Below are positions 45,601 to 55,674 of a stretch of DNA of 64,000 bases, piece by piece. The stretch comes from Monodelphis domestica (taxonomy: Eukaryota; Chordata; Mammalia; Didelphimorphia; Didelphidae). The DNA is taken from positions 62,934,607 to 62,998,606 of the forward strand of contig NC_077227.1 in NCBI RefSeq assembly GCF_027887165.1, read 5' to 3'. The notes beneath the pieces were generated by a model that saw nothing but the letters and a program-made list of their open reading frames with translations, was not told where the DNA came from and ran no database searches. Made by a program: the position numbers and the translations under genes. Numbering within the stretch: position 1 is the stretch's first letter; each line of letters begins with the position of its first letter.

Positions 45601-47352
45601 TCATGAAAATTTAACAGAAAAGGGGATTCCCCGTTGATAATGAAGTTCACTAGATGCTCCTATTTGAAGACATTGGACTAATTGCATCAAGTCCCAGAAC
45701 ATTGTGAAGCCTCTTCCATAAAATATATAGTCACTTGGCAGCATATTGCCAACAGGGGCTTGATCATCCCATCCCATCTAAAGGTTTATGGGAGTATATG
45801 GCCCAGAGTCCACTAGACTGAGAAGATATTGAGAGGTTGCCATCTGTATAACTGGATGGAGTACCCACAATGACAAAAATCACTTTACCCTCAACTAAAA
45901 TCAATGGGCAGAAGTTATGAAGAGGTAGATTTTGTCCCAATATAATAAAGACCTTTGCTATTATTTTACTTACCATTGAGACTGTTCAAGAAGAGAATTC
46001 AAGATTCCACTTTTTGGAAATATTGAAGAAGCACCCCATGTTTCACTAGAGCATTGACTCCATTCATTCTAGGCTATGCCAGGCTCAGGGAGGGTGGTGG
46101 GGTTGCTCTCTCCAAGCACAATCTGCATTTGTTAGAAACTATTGCTGATAGGACTAGCATCAAGTCAATGCAATTGCTGGAAAATGAGTTGGAGACTTCT
46201 TTCTAAGGCTCATACTGACCATTTATCAAAGTAAATAAAATTTGGGGAGGGAGAAAATATCACCTTCTCCAGTGAAATTGTGTATTAGTCAAGGCTAGTA
46301 GGATTTTCAAAGCCTTTATCATGAACTTGATCACTTAAGCATTTGACTAAGAAAAGAAAGAAGATGAATTCTCTCTTGTTCAGAAAATACCATTGGATTG
46401 CATGGTTAAACTGGCCTTAGTGTCTTACTTAAGGAGCCCAAGGAAAAAGACAAGTCATCTGTTCTTAGTTCCCACCTACCTGTGGGTAATTTTCTTGGGT
46501 TCTCTCTTGTTTGAGAAGATATTTCCAGTTTCATGTCTTTAGTGAGTACCTCACCATGAGCCCAGCACCAACTTAAGAGAGGTCACTTAGTTCAGGTAGT
46601 AATCACATTAAGAAACATGAATTAAGAAAATAAACTTTGGTTAAGTTACAAGATGTCTTAAGAACAAATAGAGGGATCACTTGAACTAATGGGATTTCAA
46701 GGAAGAGATGTAATTTGAGTTTAATAAGATTGATGTGGCTAGAGAGGAAGGATTCAGGTTTTCCAGGCTAAGAGAAGAGAATGGCATATTTGGGGTGAAA
46801 TGGCCAGGTTCATCTGATTACCTAACCAGTCATCACTCAGCATGAAAAAACTATGAACTGGTTTCACTGCCAGTGGGTCAAACTACAATGACTCTGAGTG
46901 CCAGGCATTGGGTTAGACATTCCAAGAAGCCTGAGCTGGAATTCTGTCCCTGCCTTTAACTCTTTGTCTTCTGAGTTCATCCTTCTTTCCTTCCTTCATC
47001 TGGGATGCTAAGATTTCAATGCTGTTCATTTTTCTTTCCTGGAAGCATAGTTATGCTTTCCAAATAGTTTTAGAACAAGCTTACCCATAAAATCTCAAAC
47101 AGAGGTGAAGTCATCTCTTGGCCACCAACTTCCATTTTCTCATCTGTTGCAAAGAAGCAAAGTTAGACTTCATTGATAGAATATCTTCTCAATACAAGAG
47201 CTATTTAAATGTTTACTGGGCTATCTCAGGAAGTAGGAGACTTTCTTTCACTGGAGGGGAAACCAAAAGGCTGGGTGATCATCTGTTGGGTGTGTTGTAG
47301 TGGTGAGTCTTTTGGGAATGTTGGTTGGCCAAGATGGTCATTGTAGTCCCTT
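45601..47352. other. unassigned 1.75 kb
   Basis: Mostly unique. 46620-46810 resembles the inside of family R (ATTTCAAGGAAGAGATGTAA, GAATGGCATATTTGG). I searched for an upstream HGSNAT-type exon (expected to end in a codon for Arg-Gly) and did not find one. Confidence 0.4.
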
Positions 47353-48328
47353 TGTTACAAGGGAATCACTTTAAAAGACTGATATATATATTAATTAAGG
47401 TCGCCAAGGAATTCAGCTATGTAATTCCTAAATGAAAACTCAAGTTTGCAGTCAATCTTTTATGGAGTTTAATTACAATAGGAGTAAGAAAGGAATTAGA
47501 GATAGAGAGAGAGAAAAAGAGAGAGAAGGGAATAGGGCTTAAATACCCCTTCTGTTTAGGCTGGGCCAAAAGGCCCAAGCCCTTAGATAGCTGGGGCAAA
47601 GAAAAGAGATCAGTCCCTATTACTCACGTGACCAAAATGGAGAAACAGTCTCAGAGGGCCCCACCTTCAGCTTCCTTCAGAGCAGGCTTCCCAGAGCACA
47701 CCGCCACTACTTCCACAAACTCCTCAACCACACTCGAGTCTTCAGACCCTCCTATCTTTAAGGAAACCATCCAAGTTCCTCCCCTCAGTTCTCCCATCTA
47801 CCAATCACTGTTCATCAATTTCCCTGTGCCAATGGAGGCTCTAGCTTAACCCAGGACCTCCCAGAGGTTTCTGGCTTTTGTACATGTCTGTTGAAGGTCA
47901 TATTTTCAAATGATTAAATCTTTGCTCCTTTGCTACAGCCCTTTCTAAATCCTGTTAACCTGAGTAGGGTAGAGACTCAAATAATTAAATTTTGATCTAG
48001 GCTGCAGCCCTTACTCAAATCCTGTTAGGACTGAATAGGGTGGAGATTGATTCCAAGTATCTCCATTGTATCAATTCTAAAATCAATCATGACTCAAAGA
48101 AATTCCTGTTCTATGCTTAAGCATAGGTCAAAGTCCTTTCCATTGTTCAGCAAAGGGTTTCTGTCCTAAAGTAATCTTAAGAAGGGAAGGAGAAGGAACC
48201 TCCCATGCCAATTGGGTTCCCATTCCAATAGACTATCAGTAAGAAATTTTCCAAGTATGAAATATCCCAATGGTGAAATTTCCAACATTTATAAGTCTAA
48301 GGAATTTTGAGGTTTACACCTTGCAACA
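47353..48328 (-). mobile_element. solo LTR of an endogenous retrovirus
   Basis: On the minus strand the element starts TGTTGCAAGG and ends CTTGTAACA, a 9-bp imperfect inverted repeat with TG..CA ends as in retroviral LTRs. Inside, in the right order, are a promoter-like TATTTAAG (plus-strand 47538-47545) and, about 70 nt on, an ATTAAA poly(A) signal (plus-strand 47468-47473). The U3 part carries two 66-bp direct repeats. At about 976 bp it has no gag, pol or env sequence beside it, so it is a solo LTR left by recombination. A clear target-site duplication is not visible. It lies antisense, 556 bp upstream of the HGSNAT-like exon at 48885. Retroviral class is not assigned. Confidence 0.75.
47912..48048 (-). 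repeat. two 66-bp direct repeats in the LTR U3
   Basis: Units at 47912-47977 and 47983-48048 share, in order, ATTAAAT, a CTRCAGCCCTT stretch, AAATCCTGTTA and TAGGGTRGAGA. Identity is roughly 75 percent. Repeats in this place in LTRs often act as enhancers; that role is inferred here. Confidence 0.7.
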
Positions 48329-48404
48329 CTCAGATTCAGTAATTATGTGATATATGAGTTGGATTCAAGGGTAAAGAACCTGGGATCTGAGTTTATTTTT
48401 AAAA

Positions 48405-48550
48405 ACCTGTTTTTATAACTGTATTTCAATGTAATTGATTTTCTTTACCATCCTATGTATTTTGTTTTTCACATTTAAAAACATTATTCTGAAAAGAGAT
48501 CAATGGACTTCACAAAATACTACCAAAGAGGTTCAGGACATACTTTAAGC
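48405..48550. mobile_element. hAT-Charlie-like fragment
   Basis: AACTGTATTTCAATGTAATT, AAAACATTATTCTGAAAAG and AATACTACCAAAGAGGTTCA belong to the same family as 40.6 and 61.3 kb. Confidence 0.5.
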
Positions 48551-48654
48551 TTAAGCACTCAGAATCTAAGGTTCCTTCCAGCACAGCCATTAGATAAAGG
48601 AGTTAGATTGGGTCACATTTAAGGTGCCTACCAGGGTTACAATTCTATTCATTT

Positions 48655-48830
48655 TATGTGAGAGGCAGTGTGTCAGAATGGATAGAGTTCTTGATTTGCA
48701 ATTAGGAAGACCCAGGTTCATAATCCTGCCTAGCTGTATGACCCTAGGCAAGTAATTCATCTGTAAAATAATGCGGTGAGATTTGAACTCAGTGGCCTCC
48801 CAAATACCTTCCATTTCAAAGTTATGCTTC
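48655..48830 (+). repeat. MIR/MON-type SINE, 55 bp before the first HGSNAT-like exon
   Basis: GCAGTGTGTCAGAATGGATA, GCTGTATGACCCTAGGCAAG, then a short 3' part. Confidence 0.6.
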
Positions 48831-48884
48831 TGTGGGTTCTGGAAACACTAATGGATTTTTCCCTCTGTTTTCTTGCTTCTCCAG

Positions 48885-48961
48885 CTTGTCACTGACACTT
48901 ATGATTTTTGTTAACTACGGTGGAGGTGGCTACTGGTTCTTTGAACATGCTCCATGGAATG
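48885..48961 (+). CDS. HGSNAT-like: HGSNAT-like gene, internal exon (equivalent of human exon 8)
   Basis: Internal coding exon of an HGSNAT-family transmembrane acetyltransferase. HGSNAT moves an acetyl group from cytosolic acetyl-CoA across the lysosomal membrane to the terminal glucosamine of heparan sulfate. The exon is preceded by a pyrimidine tract and ends AG at 48883-48884; the donor is G|GTATTG. The first base completes a split codon, then the frame reads [16 protein letters not shown] followed by WFFEHAPWN, with no stop. About 18 of 25 residues match human HGSNAT as I recall it. The Asn of FVNYGG (human Asn258) and the His of EHAPWN (human His269, the reported active-site histidine) are both present. 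The length of 77 bp fits the human exon c.744-820. The segment is a membrane helix followed by the start of a luminal active-site loop. Family is near certain; orthology is discussed under findings. Confidence 0.93.
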
Positions 48962-50252
48962 GTATTGTATAGAATCTCTTTCCCCTCAACTTTAGCCTGA
49001 GCCTTTTAAGCAAATCAGCAAAGTAATTATTGATCTCTAAGAGAAAAGGAATTAATATGGCCTCCCATATCCTCTGTAGGTAAGAGTATTTAACAATGAA
49101 CTCTGCTTAAACTTCATAAAAGCCTCTTCAGCAAATCAGCAGAAAAATATTGATCTTAAAATAAGTATGTGAATGCTAATTGTATTTGGGCTTTCCACTG
49201 GAGGACCATTAGATTATTTAGCCAGGGTTCTCCCTTTAATTTTATGGTCTTACTGTTGTCTACCCAGGCAGTTTTCTCTCTGTTTCAGCAAGGCCCATAA
49301 CTACCTGATTTTGCTGACTTTTCCTTTTCATCGAGTCCAGCATATTGACTCTGGAGAGAACTGGAGGAGCTTTTAAGATCATGTTACCTGAGCCCTTGCC
49401 CAAGTTAATTGTAATGGCACAGCCTCACCACAGGGATTTCTTGTTAAATGGATGAGGAAGACATACCTGCTTGGCACCTGTACTTAGACTGGCCAATCAA
49501 TCCATGGCCCTCTTGACAGTCTGCACTTTAGTTACCAGCAAGTTTCATTCTCTGGAAGTCCCAGGTGGCTGGCCAAGAGCTGGTGCTACCAGAAGTGAAT
49601 ATGGGCTATTCTTGCCTGACGTCTTCCTTCCATGTGAACATCAATCCATACCAGAAAACCAATAACGGACTGTCTCATGTCTCTGTTGATATTTCTGGTA
49701 CTCTGGGCATTGGAACTCTCTGGGGCTAGCATAATGGCCTGACTTCTCTCCTTTGTCTGCTTCTTAGAAAAAGGGCAGGATTCCTCCAAGAAAGCCAAGT
49801 TCCTTTCACAAAAGCAATGTACTTCCAGGGACTAAAATTGTTATTAAAAAACAAGCAGTAAGGGCAGCTAGGTGGCTCAGAGAGTCAGATACTTACTAGT
49901 TGTGTGATCATGAGCAAGTCATTTAACCACCATTGCCTAGCCCTTACCATTCTTCTACCTTGGAACTGATACTTAACATCACTTCTAAGACAGAAGGTAA
50001 GGTTCTAACACCTGAACACCTTTTCATCACAGATCAAGTGACCATAAGCATTGATCTTTTGTGTTGACCCTACCAGAAGAATCTGCTGCCAGGCCATGTG
50101 GAATAAGACATTCAAGGACTGGGGGGAGGGTCTTTAAGGAGAAAGGAATTCCCTATCTCCATCTTACTTCTATTTTCTTTTGGCCCTGACCTATGCCCCA
50201 GAAATGTTTAACCAAGTTGTCTCATTTCTCTTTGTTATTGTTTTCATTATAG
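48962..50252 (+). other. HGSNAT-like: intron between first and second HGSNAT-like exons
   Basis: This 1,291-bp intron runs from GTATTG to an acceptor with a long T-rich tract ending ATTATAG. It is mostly unassigned sequence, with one SINE-A copy near 49862-50010. The phase is 1, so the last base of the upstream exon combines with GT of the next to give the Gly of the motif NGLT. The donor GTATTG is weaker than consensus. Confidence 0.85.
49860..50012 (+). repeat. SINE-A copy with internal deletion
   Basis: GGGCAGCTAGGTGGCTCAGA, then directly GATACTTACTAGTTGTGTGA. The tail is ACTTCTAAGACAGAAGGTAA. It lacks about 40 bp of the head. Confidence 0.85.
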
Positions 50253-50283
50253 GTCTTACAATTGCTGACCTGGTCATGCCATG
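50253..50283 (+). CDS. HGSNAT-like: HGSNAT-like gene, 31-nt micro-exon (equivalent of human exon 9)
   Basis: A very short coding exon, far below any ORF length cut-off, recognised by its protein and its borders. Acceptor ATTATAG, donor TG|GTAAGT. With one base from the previous exon and one from the next it reads GLTIADLVMPW; human HGSNAT has the same string with Val for Ile and Phe for Met, as I recall. It continues the luminal active-site loop into the next membrane helix and keeps the Asp of ADL and the Pro of the PW pair (human Pro283 is a known Sanfilippo C mutation site). The 31-bp size is the same as the human exon c.821-851. Splice phase is 1 in, 0+2 out, fully compatible with both neighbours. 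Confidence 0.92.
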
Positions 50284-50397
50284 GTAAGTAAAACAGAAAT
50301 CGATCCAAATCAGGGGATACCTGGATAGATGGTGCTATGTCACAGATGACGCCTTCTTGGTTCTACTTTCTTGAAAATTTCCCCCCAAAAAATCATA

Positions 50398-50612
50398 TTT
50401 AGAGTGATGAAGTAGAAAGAATACTGAACTGGGAATCAGGAGACCTGGGTTCTAATCTTATTGATAAGATTCCCCATTTAAGTCATGCAAGGAGTTGGTT
50501 TGCCCCATTAGATTGTGAGCTTCTTGAGACCATTCTTTACTTTCTCTGAGTCCCCAGTACAGTGCGTGGCACATAGAAGGTGTTTAATAAATGCTTGTTG
50601 ACTTGATTTTAG
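50398..50612 (+). repeat. SINE head and L2 3' end
   Basis: 50400-50465: AGTAGAAAGAATACTGAACT. 50500-50612: ATTAGATTGTGAGCTTCTTG and GTGTTTAATAAATGCTTGTT. Confidence 0.6.
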
Positions 50613-50784
50613 GTATTCAGAATTGGGGGAAGACTGAGGAACAAAACATGTTTCATGACCTCCAGCACAACCTGCTCCCATGGGGCTCTGAAATCTCCCT
50701 TTAAAGTTCTTACAAGCAGCAAATTCATATGAATCGAACAATTCTCACATTTGGGTAGTTTTTTTTTGTATGTAATATTCTTTA

Positions 50785-51175
50785 TTTGTTTATTTTTTAA
50801 AATCCTTACCACCTGTCTTTGTATCAATTCAAAGAAAAAAGAGGAACAAGGGCAAGGCAATGAATGGGGGTTAAGTGACTTTCCCAAGGTAACACAGCTA
50901 AGAAGTATCTAAGGCTATATTTGAACTCAGTTCCTCCCAACTCTATGTCTGGTGTTCTAGCCATTGAGCTACCTAGCTGTTTTTTTTTTAAATCCTTCCT
51001 TCCATCTTGGAGTCAATACTGGGTATTGGCTCCAAGGCAGAAGAGTGGTAAGGGCTAGGCAATGGGGGTCAAGTGACTTGCCCAGAATCACACATCTGGG
51101 AAGTGTCTGAGGCCAGATTTGAACCTAGGACCTCCCTTCTCTAGGCCTGGCTCTCAATCCACTGAGCCACCCCCC
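50785..51175 (-). repeat. two head-to-tail SINE-A copies, antisense
   Basis: 50790-50980 and 50985-51175, each with reversed tail, TTAAGTGACTTTCCC or TCAAGTGACTTGCCC, and a GAGCCACC or GAGCTACC head end. The second is the better preserved (TTGGAGTCAATACTGGGTAT). Confidence 0.85.
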
Positions 51176-51189
51176 AGATGTTTCTAATG

Positions 51190-51900
51190 TAATATTCTTT
51201 AAAGATATAGTACCTTTGATGTAGATGAGTCCCTTAAGGAGATAGCTTCACAGATATACCAAGAAGAGAAGCTCTCTCCCTTACTTAACATTTGTAATAT
51301 AAGCCAATAAGGGAGGTTACAGCCCCCTACACTGGTGAATAGGGGAGAGGGAGAGAAGGGGTTGAGAGAATGAGAGGGGAGAAGAGATTGATCTTCCCCT
51401 CTCTTCCCCTTGGTGAAGACAAGCTGAGTTTGTTTCCCTGAGGGACAGAGTATGTACATCTCCTCAGAGACTTGGTTTGGGAGGCAGAGGTTGAGGACTT
51501 TGGAGAAATGACCCACTGCTTCCCTACTGGATCTCAGCGTTTGTTGAGAGACAGGATAGAGTGTCCTGCTTCTGCATCCTCCCAATACTCCAGCTACCAT
51601 TTCCCCTTTGATATCTGGGTTCACTCTGCAACTCAAGTCTTGAGCTAATCCTCCTCCTTGAGGAGAGGTGTGATTCTCCCCAAATCTTCAGTCCCCTTCT
51701 TTGGTGTCAGAATGCAGGCAGACCTGGTCTATATAATAACCCTTTAATAGAAAATCACCCAGGGAAGGGGAAATAGAAGGGTTGAGTAAGGAAAGTGGGT
51801 AGCAGGAGTTCCTAAAGACTGACAGGCTGACCCCCCCACAAATTTCAGGGGGTCCAGGCTCTAAGCCTGCGATGAGGAAGGATACTCTCTTGCTTTTCTT
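51190..51900 (-). other. unassigned GC-richer block, possible LTR-type element
   Basis: Richer in G+C than its neighbours, with TATATAATAA near 51730 and a C8 run near 51830. A 145-aa minus-strand frame (51636-51199) has no known domain. I suspect an old LTR because of the composition but found no paired ends. Confidence 0.3.
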
Positions 51901-52069
51901 TAGGAGAAGAATGGGATAGTAGAAAGGACATTCTACATGTAAAACTTCGCCTTAACTTCTTTGAGCCTCAAAGTCATCTGGAAAATGGGGAGATTAATAA
52001 CTAGAGTTAAAAAAAACAAAGTTGATGTTTCTATAGAGTTAGGTCATTAGGAAATATATTTACATATAC

Positions 52070-52345
52070 ATGCATATACAGATAAAAGGGAGAAGGGGAG
52101 AGTAAGTGACCTAAAGAGATAGAGACAGAGACAGAGAGACAGAATAAGAGGCTTGACCTAGGATCATATAAGGAAAGGGAATTCCCAGGGGAGGAAACTC
52201 CCTCTAACAATGTAGGTCAACCCTTTCTCTTGCCCAGGGTCACACAGCTAGTAAGTATAAAAGGCTGGATTTGAACTCAGGTCTTCCTGACTCTAGGCTC
52301 AGTGCTTAATCTGCTGTATCACCTATTGGCTTCTATTTCTAGCAG
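52070..52345 (-). repeat. GA-rich tract and antisense SINE head
   Basis: 52100-52145 is AGAGAC-rich. 52220-52330: CCCAGGGTCACACAGCTAGT, TTTGAACTCAGGTCTTCCTG. Confidence 0.65.
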
Positions 52346-53215
52346 TATATATACTCAAAATGAGTACACACCGATTTGGGGATAAAACTAACAAGGCCAT
52401 GATATTTCTTATAAAAATACATCATAAATAAATACCTTTGTTCATTTAACTGGTCGGTTTAATTAAATATCCAATATGACAGGTTAGGGGATAGAATAGT
52501 AGAGAGCTGGAGATATAGTCTGCCTTTCTATTTAATGAATTAGGACAACAAACCCAGAAAGCTTTATATATTGAGGGAGTTTCCTTCTTTCTCTCCCCTT
52601 CTCCTTCTCCCCGATAGGTGTGTGTGTGTGTATTCTCACATACATACATATCAAAAAATAGAAAGGATAATGGAATTTAAAATTTTGAAATCAGGAGAAA
52701 TGGTTCCTGGCTTTAAGCAAGTAATCATTTCTACCACTAATGATTAGAAATAGCAATATGTTAGACTCTCTGGATGCTCTCCAATGTCTAGCCCAGAACC
52801 TCTGCTTTCAGAGACATAGGTAAGACATCAAAGCATTCAGCTGGACCCTAGGGTTCCTTCTCAGTTCAGGAGACTGAGGCGAGTGAATGGGATGGATTAC
52901 CATGCTGTCAGGCCTCATAATCTGAGAACACTGGCAGCAGCATCCAGTAGGGAGAAACCATCTCAGTTCCCAATAGCTTTTCCTGTTGAATTAACACGAT
53001 CTCATGTTTAAAGGGTAGTTTAGGTAATGCAGTTAGAGGGTATTTCAACCCTGAAAACAGAGCTGTTTATCACCGAATGATGGGCCCTGGGGCAGTAGAA
53101 CTGCTCACTGAGGGCCAAATGAGATAAGTGTGTCTGGTGTTTGCCCAAAGTGGACATTAGAAAATACTCAGAGGCTGTTCTGATCTCCAGATATTTTTCT
53201 AAGTCTGTGTGTACT
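52346..53215. other. unassigned, with a short TG tract
   Basis: (TG)n at 52616-52632 and nearby ACATACATACAT. The rest is not recognised. Confidence 0.4.
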
Positions 53216-53221
53216 CATCTA

Positions 53222-53558
53222 GTCCAATGGTTCCCAATCTCCCGAGGAGTTATTGGAAGAGCCAATCTCATTAAATGGCTTGGAATAATAAATAAAGAAG
53301 CATTCCTTTCATAAACTCGATAAACAATATGTCTCCCACACATATGAAATGCTATTTTTCAAATGCATATAGATACTACTCATTAGAAAAATATGAATTC
53401 TCTTAAAAGCATTACTGCATTCATTGTAGCTTATTTCATTATGTATTTTCTTGATCAATGGATATGCATGCAATTATTAATGGTGGACTCTATGACATTT
53501 TTTACATTAAAAAGGAGTCCTTATACTGGAACAAGTTTGGAATCTTTGATTTAGACAG
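53222..53558. mobile_element. hAT-like DNA transposon remnant
   Basis: The left end CCAATGGTTCCCAATCT faces a right end that reads CAAAGATTCCAAACTTG in reverse. About 335 bp, AT-rich, no ORF. Confidence 0.45.
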
Positions 53559-53561
53559 AAT

Positions 53562-53785
53562 AAGAAGAAAAATAGCTGACATTTATATAGGTCTCTGAGG
53601 CTTGCAAAGTGCTTTATATAAATGGTAGCATTTGATGTTTATAGCAACGCTGAGAGGCAGGTATAATTATTAGCTTCATTTTACAGATGAGAAAAGAGGG
53701 TATCAGAGAGATTAAATATTCTCTTACATAACCAGGAATTATCTGAGGCAGGATTCAAACCCAAGTCTTCCCTATTCCAAATCCC
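53562..53785 (-). repeat. MIR/CORE-SINE, antisense
   Basis: GCTTGCAAAGTGCTTTATAT, CATTTTACAGATGAGAAAAG and GCAGGATTCAAACCCAAGTC. Confidence 0.75.
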
Positions 53786-54109
53786 CAAGTTTATCTGAAG
53801 AATAAATCAGCTCTGCTAAGACCCACAACAAACTCATAATTATTCTATAATTCTAAGGAGTAAAGAGAGAATGCCATAGTCCTTTTTTCAGCCTTTCCCA
53901 GAGGGGCCAGGTCCATAGGCATCTTGAGATGATGAAAAGGATTGGTAGTGCCCACAATAGTCCTAAATGAATGATCCAAAACTAGAGGGAGAAGTCAAAC
54001 AGTTGTGTCAATTCTGATTTTGGGGTCAAACTGTCAGAAGTCACCAAGGGCAAGGAGTAGACAAGCCTGAGGATCATTTGGTTGGAAGACAGACCCAGGA
54101 AGCACCAGC

Positions 54110-54335
54110 TGAATTTGGATGCTAAGTTAAGTGTGATAACTTGGCAGATGCAATGTGGCGGCTCTCTTAGGCTGCAATGAGAGGGATAGTGTCTGGAATG
54201 TAGAGGTGATGGCCCCATTCGACCCTTCCTGTTCACATTATATCTGGAGTATTGTGTTCAGGTCTCAGAACCCAAATTTGGGAAGTAAATCTGGGCATAG
54301 ACTGATTTTTTGGAAGAGAAGAGGGAGGTATGTTT
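54110..54335 (+). repeat. CR1/L3-type LINE fragment
   Basis: GGTGATGGCCCCATTCGACC, TATCTGGAGTATTGTGTTCA and GGTCTCAGAACCC are the end of the RT ORF of this family, read sense. Confidence 0.6.
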
Positions 54336-54359
54336 CACTATCAGTCCTTTGGAGTCAAT

Positions 54360-54815
54360 AATGGCTACTGTGTTGGCCAGAGTCCTGATGGATTTCAGTG
54401 TGGCTTTCCTTTGCATTATGGCAGGTGCCATGGTCTATGTCCTCTTGTTCTTGTTTTGCTGTGTATCAGTTGATGCAGTTTCATCCAAGTTTTTCAGAAT
54501 TCTTCATATTTATACTGACTTCTTATGGGATTGTAATATTCCATTATATTCATATGCCATAATGTATCTAGCTATTTTCTAACTAATGAACAATTTGTTT
54601 CTGGGTTTATTTGTTTTTGCTACCAAAGATGTGATGGTATAAATTTTTTTTGTATATTTGAACCTGTCTTTGACTTCAATGGAGTTATACATCCAGTAGT
54701 GGTATTTTGGGGGCAAACGTTATTTATTGTTTAACAAGCCTTCTAATATCCAAACTGTTTTACAGAATGATTGGACCCATTCACAACTCCGTTAACAATA
54801 CATTATTATAAGGCA
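54360..54815 (-). mobile_element. L1 3' region, antisense
   Basis: GTGTATCAGTTGATGCAGTT, ATATTCCATTATATTCATAT, CATCCAGTAGTGGTATTTTG and TGGACCCATTCACAACTCCG. Confidence 0.65.
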
Positions 54816-55470
54816 TATTTTTTCCTAAGGCCATTTTGAATACTGATTAAACTCAAGAACGAAAAAGTATGGGACAAGCTGACTCATTCCTGTGATGACA
54901 GAGACCTGGCTGGGCTTGAGTGTCATTACCCAAGATGAGATGTTCCTGGATCCCAGGGGCAAAAAGACAGTACAATCTGGGCCCCACCTTTCAGCTTGAA
55001 ACCCCTTGCGAAATCTGGCCATCCTCCTTCCTCCCACCACACAGATGTTCTTCACAACTCCTTGAGGACTCAGAAGCATGTGAAAGGATGTCTTCAGGAT
55101 GCAGATGGAAAAACCACCAGCCAGGGAGGTGGGGATTGAAGGGAAAGGAGGAGCAGCAGGGAAGGCAGGAAAAAAAGATGAGAAAAAAACCAATAACACA
55201 ACCAAACAAACATATGCCAAATCTGCCGACCTGTCATCCTTCCCCTTAATGGGCACTTACAAATGTGCAACCTGCAGAAGCTGTTGCTCCCCAATGTGAC
55301 TGTGGTTATAAAACAAACAGCGTGGTCGATAATATGATCTAATCTGATTGAAGAGGTCACTAAGAAAATTATTACCCACTTTACAACCCATTAACATCAA
55401 GACATAGATTTCAGGAGTGTACAAGATAGATTAAAACTTGCTTACTTAAAGTAAGGAGGTCGAAATAAAC
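54816..55470. other. unassigned
   Basis: Several overlapping frames on both strands (143 aa minus, 109 aa plus) with no domain; probably chance in A/G-rich sequence. Confidence 0.4.
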
Positions 55471-55489
55471 TACTCTCTAAAGGGTAACC

Positions 55490-55625
55490 TCTGAGGGAGA
55501 GAGAGAGACAAAGAGACAGAGAGAGGAGAGACAGACAGACTGACAGACAGATAGAGAGGAACAGAGACAGAGAGAAACAAAGAAGATAAAATAAAAGAAA
55601 GGAATGAAGATGGGTGGGTGGAGGG
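55490..55625 (+). repeat. GA-rich (AGAC/AGAG) tract
   Basis: Over 120 bp of GAGAGACAGA-type repeats. Confidence 0.9.
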
Positions 55626-55674
55626 GGAAGGGCATGAGAAACAGTTGGCTGTGCTTGATTCTTTAATTCACAAA

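Noticed and set aside
54825..55256. 143-aa minus frame overlapping a 109-aa plus frame
   Set aside because: Overlapping frames on both strands in A/G-rich sequence, no family resemblance.
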